64,000 nucleotides of DNA from Parvibaculum sp. (GCF_030694575.1 NZ_JAUYUS010000023.1:62001-126000), one strand, 5' to 3'; positions 10,800-19,609 are shown, numbered from the stretch's first letter. Notes: generated by a model from the letters alone, not told the origin. Translations and numbers: made by a program.

Positions 10800-12251
10800 A
10801 TGGAAAACGCAATCACCTCCGTGCCGGATTTCTTGCCGGCCTTGCCGGAAATCCTCATGGCCGTCGGCGCCATGGCGCTGCTGATGTACGGCGTCTTCCG
10901 CAAGAGCTGCGACGCCCACGAAACGGCTTACGGCGCGCTGGCCCTGTTCGCGCTCGTCGCCGCGCTCCTCGTCATCGAGCCGAATGCCTCCATCGAAACC
11001 TTCGGCGGCATGTTCGTGGTCGACGGCTTCACCAAGTTCATGAAGCTGCTGATCCTGCTCGCCGCCGCCGCCGCCATGGTCATGTCGCTCACCTTCATCC
11101 GCCGCGAAGGCATGGATCGTTTCGAATTCCCGGTCCTCATCGTGCTCGCCACGCTCGGCATGTTCATGATGGTCTCGGCCAACGGCCTCATCTCGCTCTA
11201 CATGGGCCTCGAGCTTCAAAGCCTCTCGCTCTACGTCATCGCCGCCTTCCACCGCGACAACACGCGCGCGACCGAAGCCGGCCTCAAATATTTCGTCCTC
11301 GGCGCGCTCGCCTCGGGCATGCTGCTTTACGGCGCCTCGCTCATCTACGGCTTCACCGGCAGTGTCCAGTTCGCCTCCATCGCCGCCGTCCTCCAGTCGG
11401 ACGGCACGAATATCGGCGTCATCTTCGGCATCGTCTTCGTGCTCGCGGGCCTCGCCTTCAAGATTTCCGCCGTGCCCTTCCACATGTGGACGCCGGACGT
11501 CTACGAAGGCGCCCCGACGCCCGTCACCGCCTTCTTCGCCGGCGCGCCCAAGGTCGCCGCCATGGCGCTCATCCTGCGCGTGCTCTTCGTCGCCTTCCCC
11601 TCGATGGAAAATGAGTGGCAGCAGATCGTCGTCTTCATCGCCATCGCCTCGATGCTGCTCGGCGCCTTCGCCGCCATCGGCCAGTCCAACATCAAGCGCC
11701 TCATGGCCTACAGCTCCATCTCGCACATGGGCTTTGCCATGGTCGGCCTCGCCGCCGGCACGCCGGAGGGCGTTCGCGGCGTGCTCATCTATCTCGTCAT
11801 CTATGTCGTGATGAATGCCGGCGTCTTCTGCTGCATCCTCGCGATGCAGCGGAAGGAAGGCTATGTCGAGGGCATCTCCGAGCTCGCCGGCCTCTCGCGC
11901 AACCAGCCCATGGTCGCCTTCGTCATGGCTATGCTGATGTTCTCGCTTGCCGGTGTGCCGCCGCTCGCGGGCTTCTTCGGCAAGTTCTATGTCTTCATGG
12001 CCGCCGTGCAGGCCGGGCTCTATCCGCTCGCCGTCATCGGCGTGCTGTCGAGCGTCGTCGGCGCCTTCTACTATCTGCGCATCGTCAAGATCATGTATTT
12101 CGACGAGCCCGCCGAAGCCTTCGTCCAGCCCATGCCGGGCGAGCTCACCGCCATCCTCGGCATCTCGGGCTTCTTCACGCTCTTCTTCTTCATCTATCCG
12201 GCGCCGCTCATTATCGGTGCGCAGGCCGCCGTCGGCGCTCTCCTGCCTTGA
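10800..12251 (+). CDS. nuoN: NADH-quinone oxidoreductase subunit N
   Basis: This 483-residue antiporter-like subunit (ND2 homologue) is the last gene of the complex I cluster. SLYMGLELQSLSLYVIAAF contains the conserved membrane glutamate, and HMWTPDVYEGAPTPVTAFFA is the family motif. GAGGACAGAAGACC before the ATG supplies the ribosome binding site. The stop lies eight bases before birA, so the ligase is probably co-transcribed with the nuo genes. Confidence 0.97.
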   Translation: MENAITSVPDFLPALPEILMAVGAMALLMYGVFRKSCDAHETAYGALALFALVAALLVIEPNASIETFGGMFVVDGFTKFMKLLILLAAAAAMVMSLTFIRREGMDRFEFPVLIVLATLGMFMMVSANGLISLYMGLELQSLSLYVIAAFHRDNTRATEAGLKYFVLGALASGMLLYGASLIYGFTGSVQFASIAAVLQSDGTNIGVIFGIVFVLAGLAFKISAVPFHMWTPDVYEGAPTPVTAFFAGAPKVAAMALILRVLFVAFPSMENEWQQIVVFIAIASMLLGAFAAIGQSNIKRLMAYSSISHMGFAMVGLAAGTPEGVRGVLIYLVIYVVMNAGVFCCILAMQRKEGYVEGISELAGLSRNQPMVAFVMAMLMFSLAGVPPLAGFFGKFYVFMAAVQAGLYPLAVIGVLSSVVGAFYYLRIVKIMYFDEPAEAFVQPMPGELTAILGISGFFTLFFFIYPAPLIIGAQAAVGALLP

Positions 12252-12258
12252 TGCGGGC

Positions 12259-13017
12259 ATGACCGCGCTCCCTCCCGTTCGCCGCTTCGCGGAGATCGAC
12301 AGCACCAACGAGGAAGCGCGCCGTCTCGGCGAGGCGGGCGAGCCGGGTCCGCTCTGGATCGTCGCGGAGGTGCAGACCGCCGGCCGCGGCCGTCGCGGAC
12401 GAAGCTGGGTCTCTCCCACCGGCAATTTCATGGGCACGCTCTTCCTGCGTCCGCATTGCGGGCCCCGCCAGGCGGGCGAGCTTTCCTTCGTCGCCGCCGT
12501 CGCCGTGCATGATGCGGTCGAAAGCCTTCTGCCGCCGCATCTCCGCCCCGGCCTCAAGCTCAAATGGCCGAACGACCTTCTTCACGACAAGGCGAAGCTC
12601 GCCGGCATCCTCCTCGAATCCTCCGGCGTCGCCGGTGCCGAGGTCGCCTGGGTCGCGATCGGCATGGGGGTGAACCTCGCGCATCACCCCGAAGGCCTCG
12701 AATATCCGGCCACCTCCCTCGCCGCCATGGGTGCCGGCACTGTCACGCCCGATGAGGCGCTTGAAGCGCTCTCACGCTCGTTCGATAGCTGGCTCACAAT
12801 ATGGCGCGGCGTGCAGGGCTTCGCCGCCATCCGCGAGGCCTGGCTGAAGCGCGCGCAGGGCCTCGGCGATCCCGTCACCGTCCGCCTTTCGGACGGCACT
12901 TACGATGGAACTTTCGAGGGCCTCGCCCCCGACGGCACACTGCAACTGCGCATGCCCAGCGGCGAACTGCGCCTTGTCTCCGCGGGAGATGTGTTCTTTC
13001 GCGCCCCGGCGGGGTAA
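12259..13017 (+). CDS. birA: Biotin--[acetyl-CoA-carboxylase] ligase
   Basis: This enzyme attaches biotin to the carrier lysine of biotin-dependent carboxylases via biotinyl-AMP. The 252-residue protein has the adenylation loop GRGRRGRSW near residue 48 and KWPNDLL near residue 102, followed by a C-terminal SH3-like domain. There is no N-terminal winged-helix domain, so it is a monofunctional ligase without the repressor function known from E. coli BirA. Its position directly after nuoN and before rnj is typical for rhizobial genomes. The chosen ATG avoids overlap with nuoN. Confidence 0.93.
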   Translation: MTALPPVRRFAEIDSTNEEARRLGEAGEPGPLWIVAEVQTAGRGRRGRSWVSPTGNFMGTLFLRPHCGPRQAGELSFVAAVAVHDAVESLLPPHLRPGLKLKWPNDLLHDKAKLAGILLESSGVAGAEVAWVAIGMGVNLAHHPEGLEYPATSLAAMGAGTVTPDEALEALSRSFDSWLTIWRGVQGFAAIREAWLKRAQGLGDPVTVRLSDGTYDGTFEGLAPDGTLQLRMPSGELRLVSAGDVFFRAPAG

Positions 13018-13026
13018 GTTCAAAAT

Positions 13027-14730
13027 ATGAGTATCTCCACATCCGTTGCCGCCCCCCGTGCCCCCCGCCCGGATGACGAGCTGGTTTTCCTGCCCCTCGG
13101 CGGTTCCGGCGAAATCGGCATGAACCTCAACCTCTACGGCTTCGGTCCCGCGCGCCACCGCGAATGGATCCTGGTCGATCTCGGCGTGACCTTCGGCGAC
13201 GACCGCACGCCCGGTGTCGACGTCATCATGCCGGACCCCTCCTTCATCGTGGAGCACAAGGACAGCCTCCTCGGCATCGTGCTCACACACGCACATGAGG
13301 ATCACATCGGCGCCGTCGCGCATATCTGGCCGCGCCTGCGCTGTCCCGTCTACGCGACGCCCTTCACCGCCGCCATGGTGCGCGGCAAGCTGATCGAGGC
13401 CGGCATCGAGAGCCAGGTGCCGATGCACATCGTCCCGCTCGGCCACCGCTTCGCCCTCGGCCCCTTCGACATCGAGCTTGTCACGCTCACCCATTCGATC
13501 CTGGAGCCGAACGCGCTCGCCATCCGCACGCCGCTCGGCCTCGTCATGCACACGGGCGACTGGAAGATCGACCCCGATCCCGTCGTCGGCGACGACATGG
13601 ATATCGCCCGCCTCACCGAGATCGGCGACGAGGGCGTCCGTGCCATCGTCTGCGACTCGACCAACGTCTTTTCGCCCGGCACATCGGGCTCCGAAGCCGA
13701 CGTCGCGTCGAGCCTCATCGACCTCATCAAATCCTGCGAGGGCAGGGTGGCCGTCACCACCTTCGCCTCCAATGTCGCCCGCCTCGAAAGCATCGCCCGC
13801 GCCGCCGAAGCCTGCGACCGGCACGCGGTGCTTGTCGGCCGCTCCATGCACCGCGTCGTCGCCGCCGCCCGCGAATGCGGCTACCTCTCGGGCCTCGCCC
13901 CCTTCGTCAGCGAGCATGACGCGGCTTACCTCCCGCGCGAAAAGGTGCTCTTCATCTGCACCGGTTCGCAGGGCGAGCCCCGCGCCGCGCTTGCCCGCAT
14001 CGCCGAGGACGGCCATCCCCACATCGTGCTGGAAAGAGGCGACACCGTCGTCTTCTCGTCCCGCATCATCCCAGGCAACGAAACCTCGATCTTCGACCTG
14101 CAGAACCTGCTGGCCGAGCGCGGCGTCCGCGTCGTCACCGAGAAGGACCACTTCGTCCATGTCTCGGGCCACCCCTGCCGCGACGAACTCGCCCGCATGT
14201 ATCAATGGATCAGGCCGCAAATATCGGTCCCCGTTCACGGCGAAGCCCGCCACCTCGCGGAACATGCCGTGCTCGCCCGCGAATTGCAGGTGCCGGAGCA
14301 GGTCGTGATCCGCAATGGCCTCATGGTCCGCCTCGCGCCGGGCCCCGCCGAGATCATCGACGAGGCGCCCTCGGGCCGCATCTATCTCGATGGCGACGTG
14401 CTGACGGAATCCGACGAAGGCGCCGTGCAGGAGCGGCGCAAGCTCGCCTTCGCGGGCTCCGTCTTCGTCAGCATCGTGCTCGACGGCAAGGGCGAGGTCC
14501 GTGGCGACCCGCAGGTCCGCCTCATGGGCCTGCCCGAGGAAGACGGCAACGGCGTCTCCTTCGAGGACCGCGCGCTCGACGCCGTGGACGACGCCCTCGA
14601 CCGCCTGCCGAAAAAGCGCCGCGGCGACGACGATGCCGTAGCGGAATTCCTGCGCCGCGCCGTCCGCGGCGACCTCCGCCGCTACTGGGGCAAGAAAGCC
14701 CAGGTCGCCGTCGTCGTCACCCGCATCTGA
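13027..14730 (+). CDS. rnj: Ribonuclease J
   Basis: This metallo-beta-lactamase/beta-CASP ribonuclease has combined endonuclease and 5'-3' exonuclease activity in RNA decay and rRNA maturation. The zinc-binding motif THAHEDHIGA is near residue 86, HTGDWKIDPDP near residue 177, and a beta-CASP motif is seen in VHVSGHPCRDELARM. The length of 567 residues matches family members. It lies nine bases after birA and upstream of mce. The ribosome binding site is weak, so the ATG is chosen mainly by length and family. Confidence 0.93.
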   Translation: MSISTSVAAPRAPRPDDELVFLPLGGSGEIGMNLNLYGFGPARHREWILVDLGVTFGDDRTPGVDVIMPDPSFIVEHKDSLLGIVLTHAHEDHIGAVAHIWPRLRCPVYATPFTAAMVRGKLIEAGIESQVPMHIVPLGHRFALGPFDIELVTLTHSILEPNALAIRTPLGLVMHTGDWKIDPDPVVGDDMDIARLTEIGDEGVRAIVCDSTNVFSPGTSGSEADVASSLIDLIKSCEGRVAVTTFASNVARLESIARAAEACDRHAVLVGRSMHRVVAAARECGYLSGLAPFVSEHDAAYLPREKVLFICTGSQGEPRAALARIAEDGHPHIVLERGDTVVFSSRIIPGNETSIFDLQNLLAERGVRVVTEKDHFVHVSGHPCRDELARMYQWIRPQISVPVHGEARHLAEHAVLARELQVPEQVVIRNGLMVRLAPGPAEIIDEAPSGRIYLDGDVLTESDEGAVQERRKLAFAGSVFVSIVLDGKGEVRGDPQVRLMGLPEEDGNGVSFEDRALDAVDDALDRLPKKRRGDDDAVAEFLRRAVRGDLRRYWGKKAQVAVVVTRI

Positions 14731-14811
14731 ACGGCCTCCGGCTCGCCTTGCCCGCATGGCGAAACCGGCCTAAACATGGGCCATTCGAATTCAACGGTAA
14801 GGAACAAGCGG

Positions 14812-15216
14812 ATGCTCGGTCCCCTCAATCACGTCGCCATTGCCGTGCCGGATGTGCGCGCGGCGGGCGAGATGTACCGCAAGAAGTTCAGCGCCAAGGT
14901 CTCCGAAGCGGTGCCTCAGCCGGACCACGGCGTCACCACCGTCTTCGTCGATCTCGGCAACACCAAGATCGAGCTGCTTGAGCCCCTGGGCGAAAATTCG
15001 CCCATCGCCGGCTTCCTCGCCAAGAACCCGAAGGGTGGCATCCACCACATCTGCATCGAGGTCGAGGATATCGACAGCGCCTGCGAAAAGATGAACGAGG
15101 AAGGTGTCACCATTACCGGCACGGGCAAGCCGCGCATCGGCGCCCATGGCAAGCCGGTCGTCTTCCTCCACCCGAAAGACCTCTACGGCACGCTGGTCGA
15201 GCTCGAACAGGCATAA
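14812..15216 (+). CDS. mce: Methylmalonyl-CoA epimerase
   Basis: This vicinal-oxygen-chelate (glyoxalase-fold) enzyme interconverts (R)- and (S)-methylmalonyl-CoA in propionyl-CoA assimilation. From ATG 14812 it has 134 residues, the usual family length. LNHVAIAVPD at the N-terminus supplies the first metal histidine, and GGIHHICIEVEDI supplies the next. KPVVFLHPKDLYGTLVELEQA closes the fold with the last ligand glutamate. An in-frame ATG at 14776 would add 12 atypical residues. AAGGAACAAG precedes the chosen start. Confidence 0.93.
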   Translation: MLGPLNHVAIAVPDVRAAGEMYRKKFSAKVSEAVPQPDHGVTTVFVDLGNTKIELLEPLGENSPIAGFLAKNPKGGIHHICIEVEDIDSACEKMNEEGVTITGTGKPRIGAHGKPVVFLHPKDLYGTLVELEQA

Positions 15217-15247
15217 GCCCGGCAGGCCGGGGAGGGGACACACGCTC

Positions 15248-15526
15248 ATGGAATGGCCCGCAGGCCTCGCCATCTACTTCATCCTCTGGTGGATCGTGCT
15301 CTTCGCGGTCCTGCCCTGGGGCGTCAAATCACGCACCGAGGCGGGCGAGGAAGCGATCCCCGGCACGGATGCCGGCGCCCCCGCGCGCCACGGCCTGCTG
15401 ATAAAAGCCGCCGTGACCACGGTCATCGCCGCCTTCGCTTGGGCGTTCGTCGCCTGGATCTGGATCTACCAGCCCATCCCCCTCGACAGCATCCCCTTCA
15501 TGCCCGACTTCAGCGCCGAATACTAA
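15248..15526 (+). CDS. DUF1467 family small membrane protein
   Basis: This 92-residue protein has two hydrophobic helices: AIYFILWWIVLFAVLPWGV near the start and a second around residues 57-75. The loop between them is acidic. The W-G-V-K-S motif after the first helix is typical of the alphaproteobacterial DUF1467 family, usually found between mce and proS. Its function is unknown, and an inner-membrane location is inferred from the helices. GGGGAGGGG lies upstream of the start. Family membership is recalled from pattern, not from a search. Confidence 0.8.
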   Translation: MEWPAGLAIYFILWWIVLFAVLPWGVKSRTEAGEEAIPGTDAGAPARHGLLIKAAVTTVIAAFAWAFVAWIWIYQPIPLDSIPFMPDFSAEY

Positions 15527-15570
15527 ACCCGAGCAAAGAAGTCGGACTTTCCAGAAACCGAAACGCCTTC

Positions 15571-15662
15571 CCACCCTCCCACACTTGTCCGCCTTGGCGG
15601 ACAAGCCGCCAAGAAGGAGGGAGGGTCGAAATTTGCCCTCGCAAATTTCGGGGCGGGGGCTC
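15571..15662. repeat. Intergenic double-hairpin repeat element, copy A
   Basis: Two perfect inverted repeats lie side by side: CTTGTCCGCC/GGCGGACAAG (15584-15593 with 15596-15605) and CGAAATTTGC/GCAAATTTCG (15627-15636 with 15641-15650). They are framed by CCCACCCTCCC on the left and GGGAGGGTC plus GGGGCGGGGG on the right. The same outer frame with a different inner palindrome occurs at 24608-24663. It resembles REP-type intergenic elements and may also act as a 3' mRNA stabiliser for the upstream operon. Confidence 0.7.
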
Positions 15663-15693
15663 TGAGTCCATGCGAATGAGGTCGCTGCTTAGG

Positions 15694-15765
15694 GCACAAA
15701 AAGCAGCAAGGGTCACTTTCGTCCCCTTCCGCGCGCAGCACAAAAAATAGCAAGGTCACTTTCGT
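15694..15765. repeat. Imperfect direct repeat, two 28-29 bp copies
   Basis: Copy 1 (15694-15722) and copy 2 (15738-15765) both begin GCACAAAAA and end AAGG(G)TCACTTTCGT. They differ by one indel and two substitutions and lie 44 bases apart start to start. No transposase or integrase is nearby. It could be a remnant of a mobile element or duplicated protein-binding sites. Confidence 0.6.
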
Positions 15766-16002
15766 GGAGTTGCTCGGTAGTGTTCCCTCGGTCGCGCCCC
15801 CGCCATCCTTTTCGGACGGTCAAGGTCAGCGTTCCCTCCCTAAACTTGGGCTCGCGCTATCACGCTTTTCCCTTTTTGTTGAAGGGACTATACCCACGCT
15901 GCGTCATCCTGTCACGCACCTTTTTGCCTCTCGTGAAATTTTTGCAAGTATTACGGATGTCCGCAGCAACTTCCTGACAGGAATGAATGTCCGGCCGGCG
16001 TT

Positions 16003-17313
16003 TCATTGCAGCGCGAGCTTGAGAGTGAAGGCGGCCGCGATGACGATCACCGCCATGTTGAGGTCCCGCCACCGCCCCGCCAGCAGCTTGATCGCGGCAT
16101 AGGAAATCACCCCGAGCCCGATCCCCGTCGCGATCGAAAAGGTGAGGGGGATCGCCAGCGCCGTCACGATGGCCGGTGCCGTCTCGCTCACATCTTCCCA
16201 ATCGATATCGGCGATGCTGCGCGCCATCAGGCAGGCGATGAAGACGAGCGCGGGCGCCGTCGCGTAAATTGGCACCATCTCCGCGAGCGGCGCGAAGACG
16301 AGGCTCAGCACGAAAAGCGCCGCCACGATGACCGCCGTCAGCCCCGTGCGTCCGCCGGCATTCACGCCCGCCGCGCTTTCGATGTAGCTCGTCGTCGTCG
16401 ACGTGCCGAGCGCAGCGCCGATGATGGTCGCCGATGAATCCGCCACCATCGCCTTCCGCAATCGCGGAATGTTGCCCTCCGCATCCACCAGCCCCGCGCG
16501 TTGCGCCACGCTGACCAACGTGCCTGTCGTGTCGAGCAGGTCGACCAGCAGGAACACGAAGATGATGGTGACGAACCCCGCCTGGAATGCGCCCGCCAGA
16601 TCCATCTGCAGGAATGTCGGCGCGAGCGAAGGCGGCGCGGCGGCAACGCCCTTGAATTCCTGCAGTCCGAGAATGACGGCGGCAACCGTCACGCCCAGAA
16701 CCGTCAGCATGATCGCGCCCGGCACGCGCCTGAATTGCAGCGCCACCAGAACGACGAAACCCGCGCAGGCGAGCAGCGCGCCCGCATCGCCGACATCGCC
16801 CAGCGTAACGAGCGTCGCCGGGTCGCCTGCCACGATGCCCGCATTCTTCAGCCCGATCAGCGCGAGAAAAAACCCGATGCCCGCGCCGATGCCGTATTTG
16901 AGCGAGCGCGGAATCGAATTCACCATCCGCTCGCGCAGCGGCGACAGCGACAGCAGCAGAAAGAGAAAACCGGAAACGAAGACGCAGCCAAGCGCGAGCC
17001 GCCAGTCGCCGCCGAACAGCGGCACCACCACGAAGGCGAAATAGGCGTTGAGCCCCATCCCCGGCGCCAGTGCCACCGGATAGTTCGCATAGAGCCCCAT
17101 GATGAGGGAGCCGGCCGCCGCCGCGAGACAGGTCGCCACGAACACCGCCCCGAAATCCATCCCCGCCGCCGCAAGGATCGCGGGGTTCACGAAGACGATG
17201 TAGGCCATCGTGAGATAAGTCGTTGCCCCCGCCAGCACCTCGGTGCGGATCGTCGTGCCGTTCGCCGCGAGCTGGAACACCCGCTCGAAAACCCCGCTTC
17301 CCCCATTCGCCAT
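16003..17313 (-). CDS. NCS2/AzgA-family purine permease
   Basis: This is a predicted proton-coupled importer of hypoxanthine, guanine or adenine. The 436-residue protein from the ATG at 17313 has about 12-14 membrane segments. AzgA-type hallmarks include PGMGLNAYFAFVVV near residue 80, LVDLLDTTGTLVSVAQRAGL, and GTSTTTSYIESAAGVNAGGR, where the substrate-site residues lie. An in-frame extension of 113 Arg-rich residues upstream is not credible. The gene stands alone and diverges from the exported protein gene at 17394. The exact substrate cannot be read from sequence. Confidence 0.88.
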   Translation of the reverse strand: MANGGSGVFERVFQLAANGTTIRTEVLAGATTYLTMAYIVFVNPAILAAAGMDFGAVFVATCLAAAAGSLIMGLYANYPVALAPGMGLNAYFAFVVVPLFGGDWRLALGCVFVSGFLFLLLSLSPLRERMVNSIPRSLKYGIGAGIGFFLALIGLKNAGIVAGDPATLVTLGDVGDAGALLACAGFVVLVALQFRRVPGAIMLTVLGVTVAAVILGLQEFKGVAAAPPSLAPTFLQMDLAGAFQAGFVTIIFVFLLVDLLDTTGTLVSVAQRAGLVDAEGNIPRLRKAMVADSSATIIGAALGTSTTTSYIESAAGVNAGGRTGLTAVIVAALFVLSLVFAPLAEMVPIYATAPALVFIACLMARSIADIDWEDVSETAPAIVTALAIPLTFSIATGIGLGVISYAAIKLLAGRWRDLNMAVIVIAAAFTLKLALQ

Positions 17314-17393
17314 TCTGCTTCCCCAGCCCTCATTTGCCTCGTCGTCAAATCCCCGCAACAATTCCTTAAACGCCCCGCGCGCAGGATGGAAGC

Positions 17394-17828
17394 ATGATGA
17401 AGCCCGCCCTTGCCCTGTTGCTCGGCCTGCTGATCGTTTCCCCGCTTCGGGCGGAGGAACGGCTCGCGGGTGCGGACGACCTGCGACACGCGCAGATATC
17501 CGAAGCCGACTGCGCCCGCCTCGCTCCCTACCTGCCCGGTGGCGCGGATTACGTCCCCGGTATCGCCGCCGACGGCCGCGCCGTTGCCCCCGCCGACCTC
17601 GATGGCGGCTACCGCTATGGAAACCGCTCCGTTTACGAATTTGATGTGACACTCGATCCGCTGGTCGGCCGCAATCCGGCCTTCAATTCCGCCACCAAAA
17701 TGATCGTCGCCCGCGTCGTCATCGACATGGAAACCGGCCGCACCACGATAGATGGCCACGACGTCTCCGGCGGTAACCATGCCATCGCCGAGGCCTGTGC
17801 AGGATTGCATCACAAGCCGGTGAAATAG
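17394..17828 (+). CDS. Exported protein of unknown function
   Basis: I do not recognise this 144-residue protein. It begins with a clear Sec signal peptide (KPALALLLGLLIVSPLRA followed by EE, likely cleaved near residue 20). The mature part is a small periplasmic domain with two cysteines (ADCARLAPYLP near residue 41 and AEACAGLHH near the end) that could form a disulfide. It includes the tract ATKMIVARVVIDMETGRTT. AGGATGGA lies just before the tandem ATG. It is divergent from azgA, sharing an 80-base intergenic region with it. Function is unknown. Confidence 0.7.
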   Translation: MMKPALALLLGLLIVSPLRAEERLAGADDLRHAQISEADCARLAPYLPGGADYVPGIAADGRAVAPADLDGGYRYGNRSVYEFDVTLDPLVGRNPAFNSATKMIVARVVIDMETGRTTIDGHDVSGGNHAIAEACAGLHHKPVK

Positions 17829-17908
17829 CCTCCGCCGCGCCCGCCTTTCATTGACATGCACCCGGTACGCCCGCACCCTTCGGCGGGGTTGATGTTGGGG
17901 TGTCTTCA

Positions 17909-19609
17909 ATGCGTTTCCTTTACCGCAAAGCGGCGGTCATGGCCGTTTGCTTTTGTGCCGCTGTGGTCTGGTCCGCCGTCTCGGCCGTGCCCGCCGCCGC
18001 CCAGAGCGCCCAGTGGCGCATCACCAAGGAGCGCTGGAGCGACACCGACGAAAGAGCCTGGCAGGATTTTGTGGCGGCCCTCGGCGGCGCCGATTGCTGG
18101 ACCTTCGACGAATGCATCAAGAGTCCCGCCAATCCCTACCGCCACACCGATCCCAAAACCCGCTTCTACGTCGATTGCGCCGACATGCCCTATGTCCTGC
18201 GCGCTTATTTCGCCTGGAAGAACGGCCTGCCTTTCGCGTGGCAGAGCGCGATGAAATCCTCCGATGGTCCGGGTGCGGACATTCGCTATTCCGAGGAGGG
18301 CAACGTCGTCGTCGGTCGCGATTCCGTGCCCCGCACCGCCTCGGGCGTCAACGCGATCTCGGTCCTGCACACGCTCGTCAACGTCGTCTCCACCGCCATG
18401 TTCCGGCGCGATGCGACGGTGGACGACACGCATATGTTCACCGACACCTATTCACCGCGCCTCGACCGCCAGTCTATCGTTCCCGGTACCGTCGCCTATG
18501 ACGTGAACGGTCACGCCTCGCTCGTCTGGAAGGTCGAGTCCGGCGGCCGCGTCCTCATCTTCTCGTCCCACCCGGACCATTCCCTGAGCCGCACATTCCT
18601 GGGGCGCGAATTCCTCCGCACCGGCCCGCAGCTCGGCTCCATCTTTCAGAAGTTCCGCCCCATCGAAGTCGTCGGGGCAACGCGCGCGCCGAACGGCGCG
18701 CTTGTCGGCGGCAAAATCGTCGCCGCGCGCAATGCCGACATTCCCGATTTCTCGCTTGAGCAATATCAGGGCAGCCCGCCCGGAAGCCCCTATGGCTGGC
18801 GCACCGCCTCTTGGGTCTGGAACGGCGAGAACATGGATTTCTACACCTATCTTCGCGCGCGCCTTTCCGCCGGCGAACTCGAGTATCATCCGGTCGCGGA
18901 AATGAAATCCATGATGCAGTCGATCTGTTTCGATCTGCGCTCGCGCAAGCAGGCGGTCGAGATTTCGCTCGGGCGCGGTATTCAGAACATGTCGCCGCCG
19001 GATCGTCTCCCGCGCAACATCTACGGCACCGATGGTGTGTGGGAGCTTTACTCCACGCCCTCGCGCGATGCGCGCATGAGGACAGCCTTCCGGGAGATGT
19101 ACGATCTCGTCGTCGAGTTCATCAAGATGGACATGGTTGACGCGCCCCGCCTCCATTACGAAGGCGACGATCTCGCTCGCGATCTCCTCGCCGCCTATGA
19201 GGAGCAGAACGCCGCCTGCAGCATCTCCTACCGCAATTCCGACGGCCGCACGGTCGAGCTTTCCATCGACCGCATCGTCCACCGCCTCTATGACCTCTCC
19301 TTCGACCCCTACCAGTGCGTCGAGCGCCGCTGGGGCGCCAAGGGGGACGAACTCGCTTCCTGCCGCGACGGCGCGCACAAGACCCGCTGGTACGAGGCCC
19401 AGCGCTACCTCCGCAACCAGATCGACCGCACCTACGACGTCTATATGGGCTATTCCATCGCCGAGCTGGAAAGCGGCCCCTGGGGCCCGCGTAGCGGCAA
19501 GGGCGTCGAGCAGGGTCCCGAAGTGGACGTGAAGGCTTGGCTCATCGGTGTCGCCGAACGCAGCGCCGCGCCGCGCGCCGACATTGCGAATCCGGTCGTG
19601 ACCCCCTAA
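17909..19609 (+). CDS. Large exported protein with possible Cys/His hydrolase-like domain
   Basis: I do not recognise a named family. The 566-residue product has a signal peptide ending AVPAAAQSAQ (cleavage near residue 33). The N-terminal half contains FYVDCADMPYVLRAYFAWK near residue 90 and, about 110 residues later, VNGHASLVWKV. This is the Cys-then-His spacing seen in transglutaminase/papain-fold proteins, so a periplasmic cysteine hydrolase or crosslinker is conceivable but only inferred. The C-terminal half is charged, with several cysteines (AACSISYR, YQCVERR, LASCRDG), and likely helical. Start choice: ATG 17909 lies eight bases after GGGG; GTG 17900 is the alternative. Confidence 0.65.
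   Translation: MRFLYRKAAVMAVCFCAAVVWSAVSAVPAAAQSAQWRITKERWSDTDERAWQDFVAALGGADCWTFDECIKSPANPYRHTDPKTRFYVDCADMPYVLRAYFAWKNGLPFAWQSAMKSSDGPGADIRYSEEGNVVVGRDSVPRTASGVNAISVLHTLVNVVSTAMFRRDATVDDTHMFTDTYSPRLDRQSIVPGTVAYDVNGHASLVWKVESGGRVLIFSSHPDHSLSRTFLGREFLRTGPQLGSIFQKFRPIEVVGATRAPNGALVGGKIVAARNADIPDFSLEQYQGSPPGSPYGWRTASWVWNGENMDFYTYLRARLSAGELEYHPVAEMKSMMQSICFDLRSRKQAVEISLGRGIQNMSPPDRLPRNIYGTDGVWELYSTPSRDARMRTAFREMYDLVVEFIKMDMVDAPRLHYEGDDLARDLLAAYEEQNAACSISYRNSDGRTVELSIDRIVHRLYDLSFDPYQCVERRWGAKGDELASCRDGAHKTRWYEAQRYLRNQIDRTYDVYMGYSIAELESGPWGPRSGKGVEQGPEVDVKAWLIGVAERSAAPRADIANPVVTP

Larger units (their letters stand above)
15527..16002. other. Gene-free stretch between DUF1467 gene and azgA
   Basis: These 476 bases carry no convincing gene. 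They hold the double-hairpin repeat at 15571-15662 and a 28-29 bp imperfect direct repeat (15694-15722 and 15738-15765, both ending AAGG-GTCACTTTCGT or AAGGTCACTTTCGT). A perfect 13-base palindrome TTCCTGACAGGAA lies at 15971-15983, just beyond the azgA stop. Base composition is noticeably more T-rich than the surrounding genes. The open frames here lack start signals and family resemblance. Confidence 0.6.

Noticed and set aside
9162-12563. An 1133-codon open frame on the minus strand across nuoM, nuoN and birA
   Set aside because: Composition is His/Asp/Glu/Arg-rich low-complexity typical of the antisense of GC-rich genes, with no domain resemblance, and the plus-strand genes are certain.
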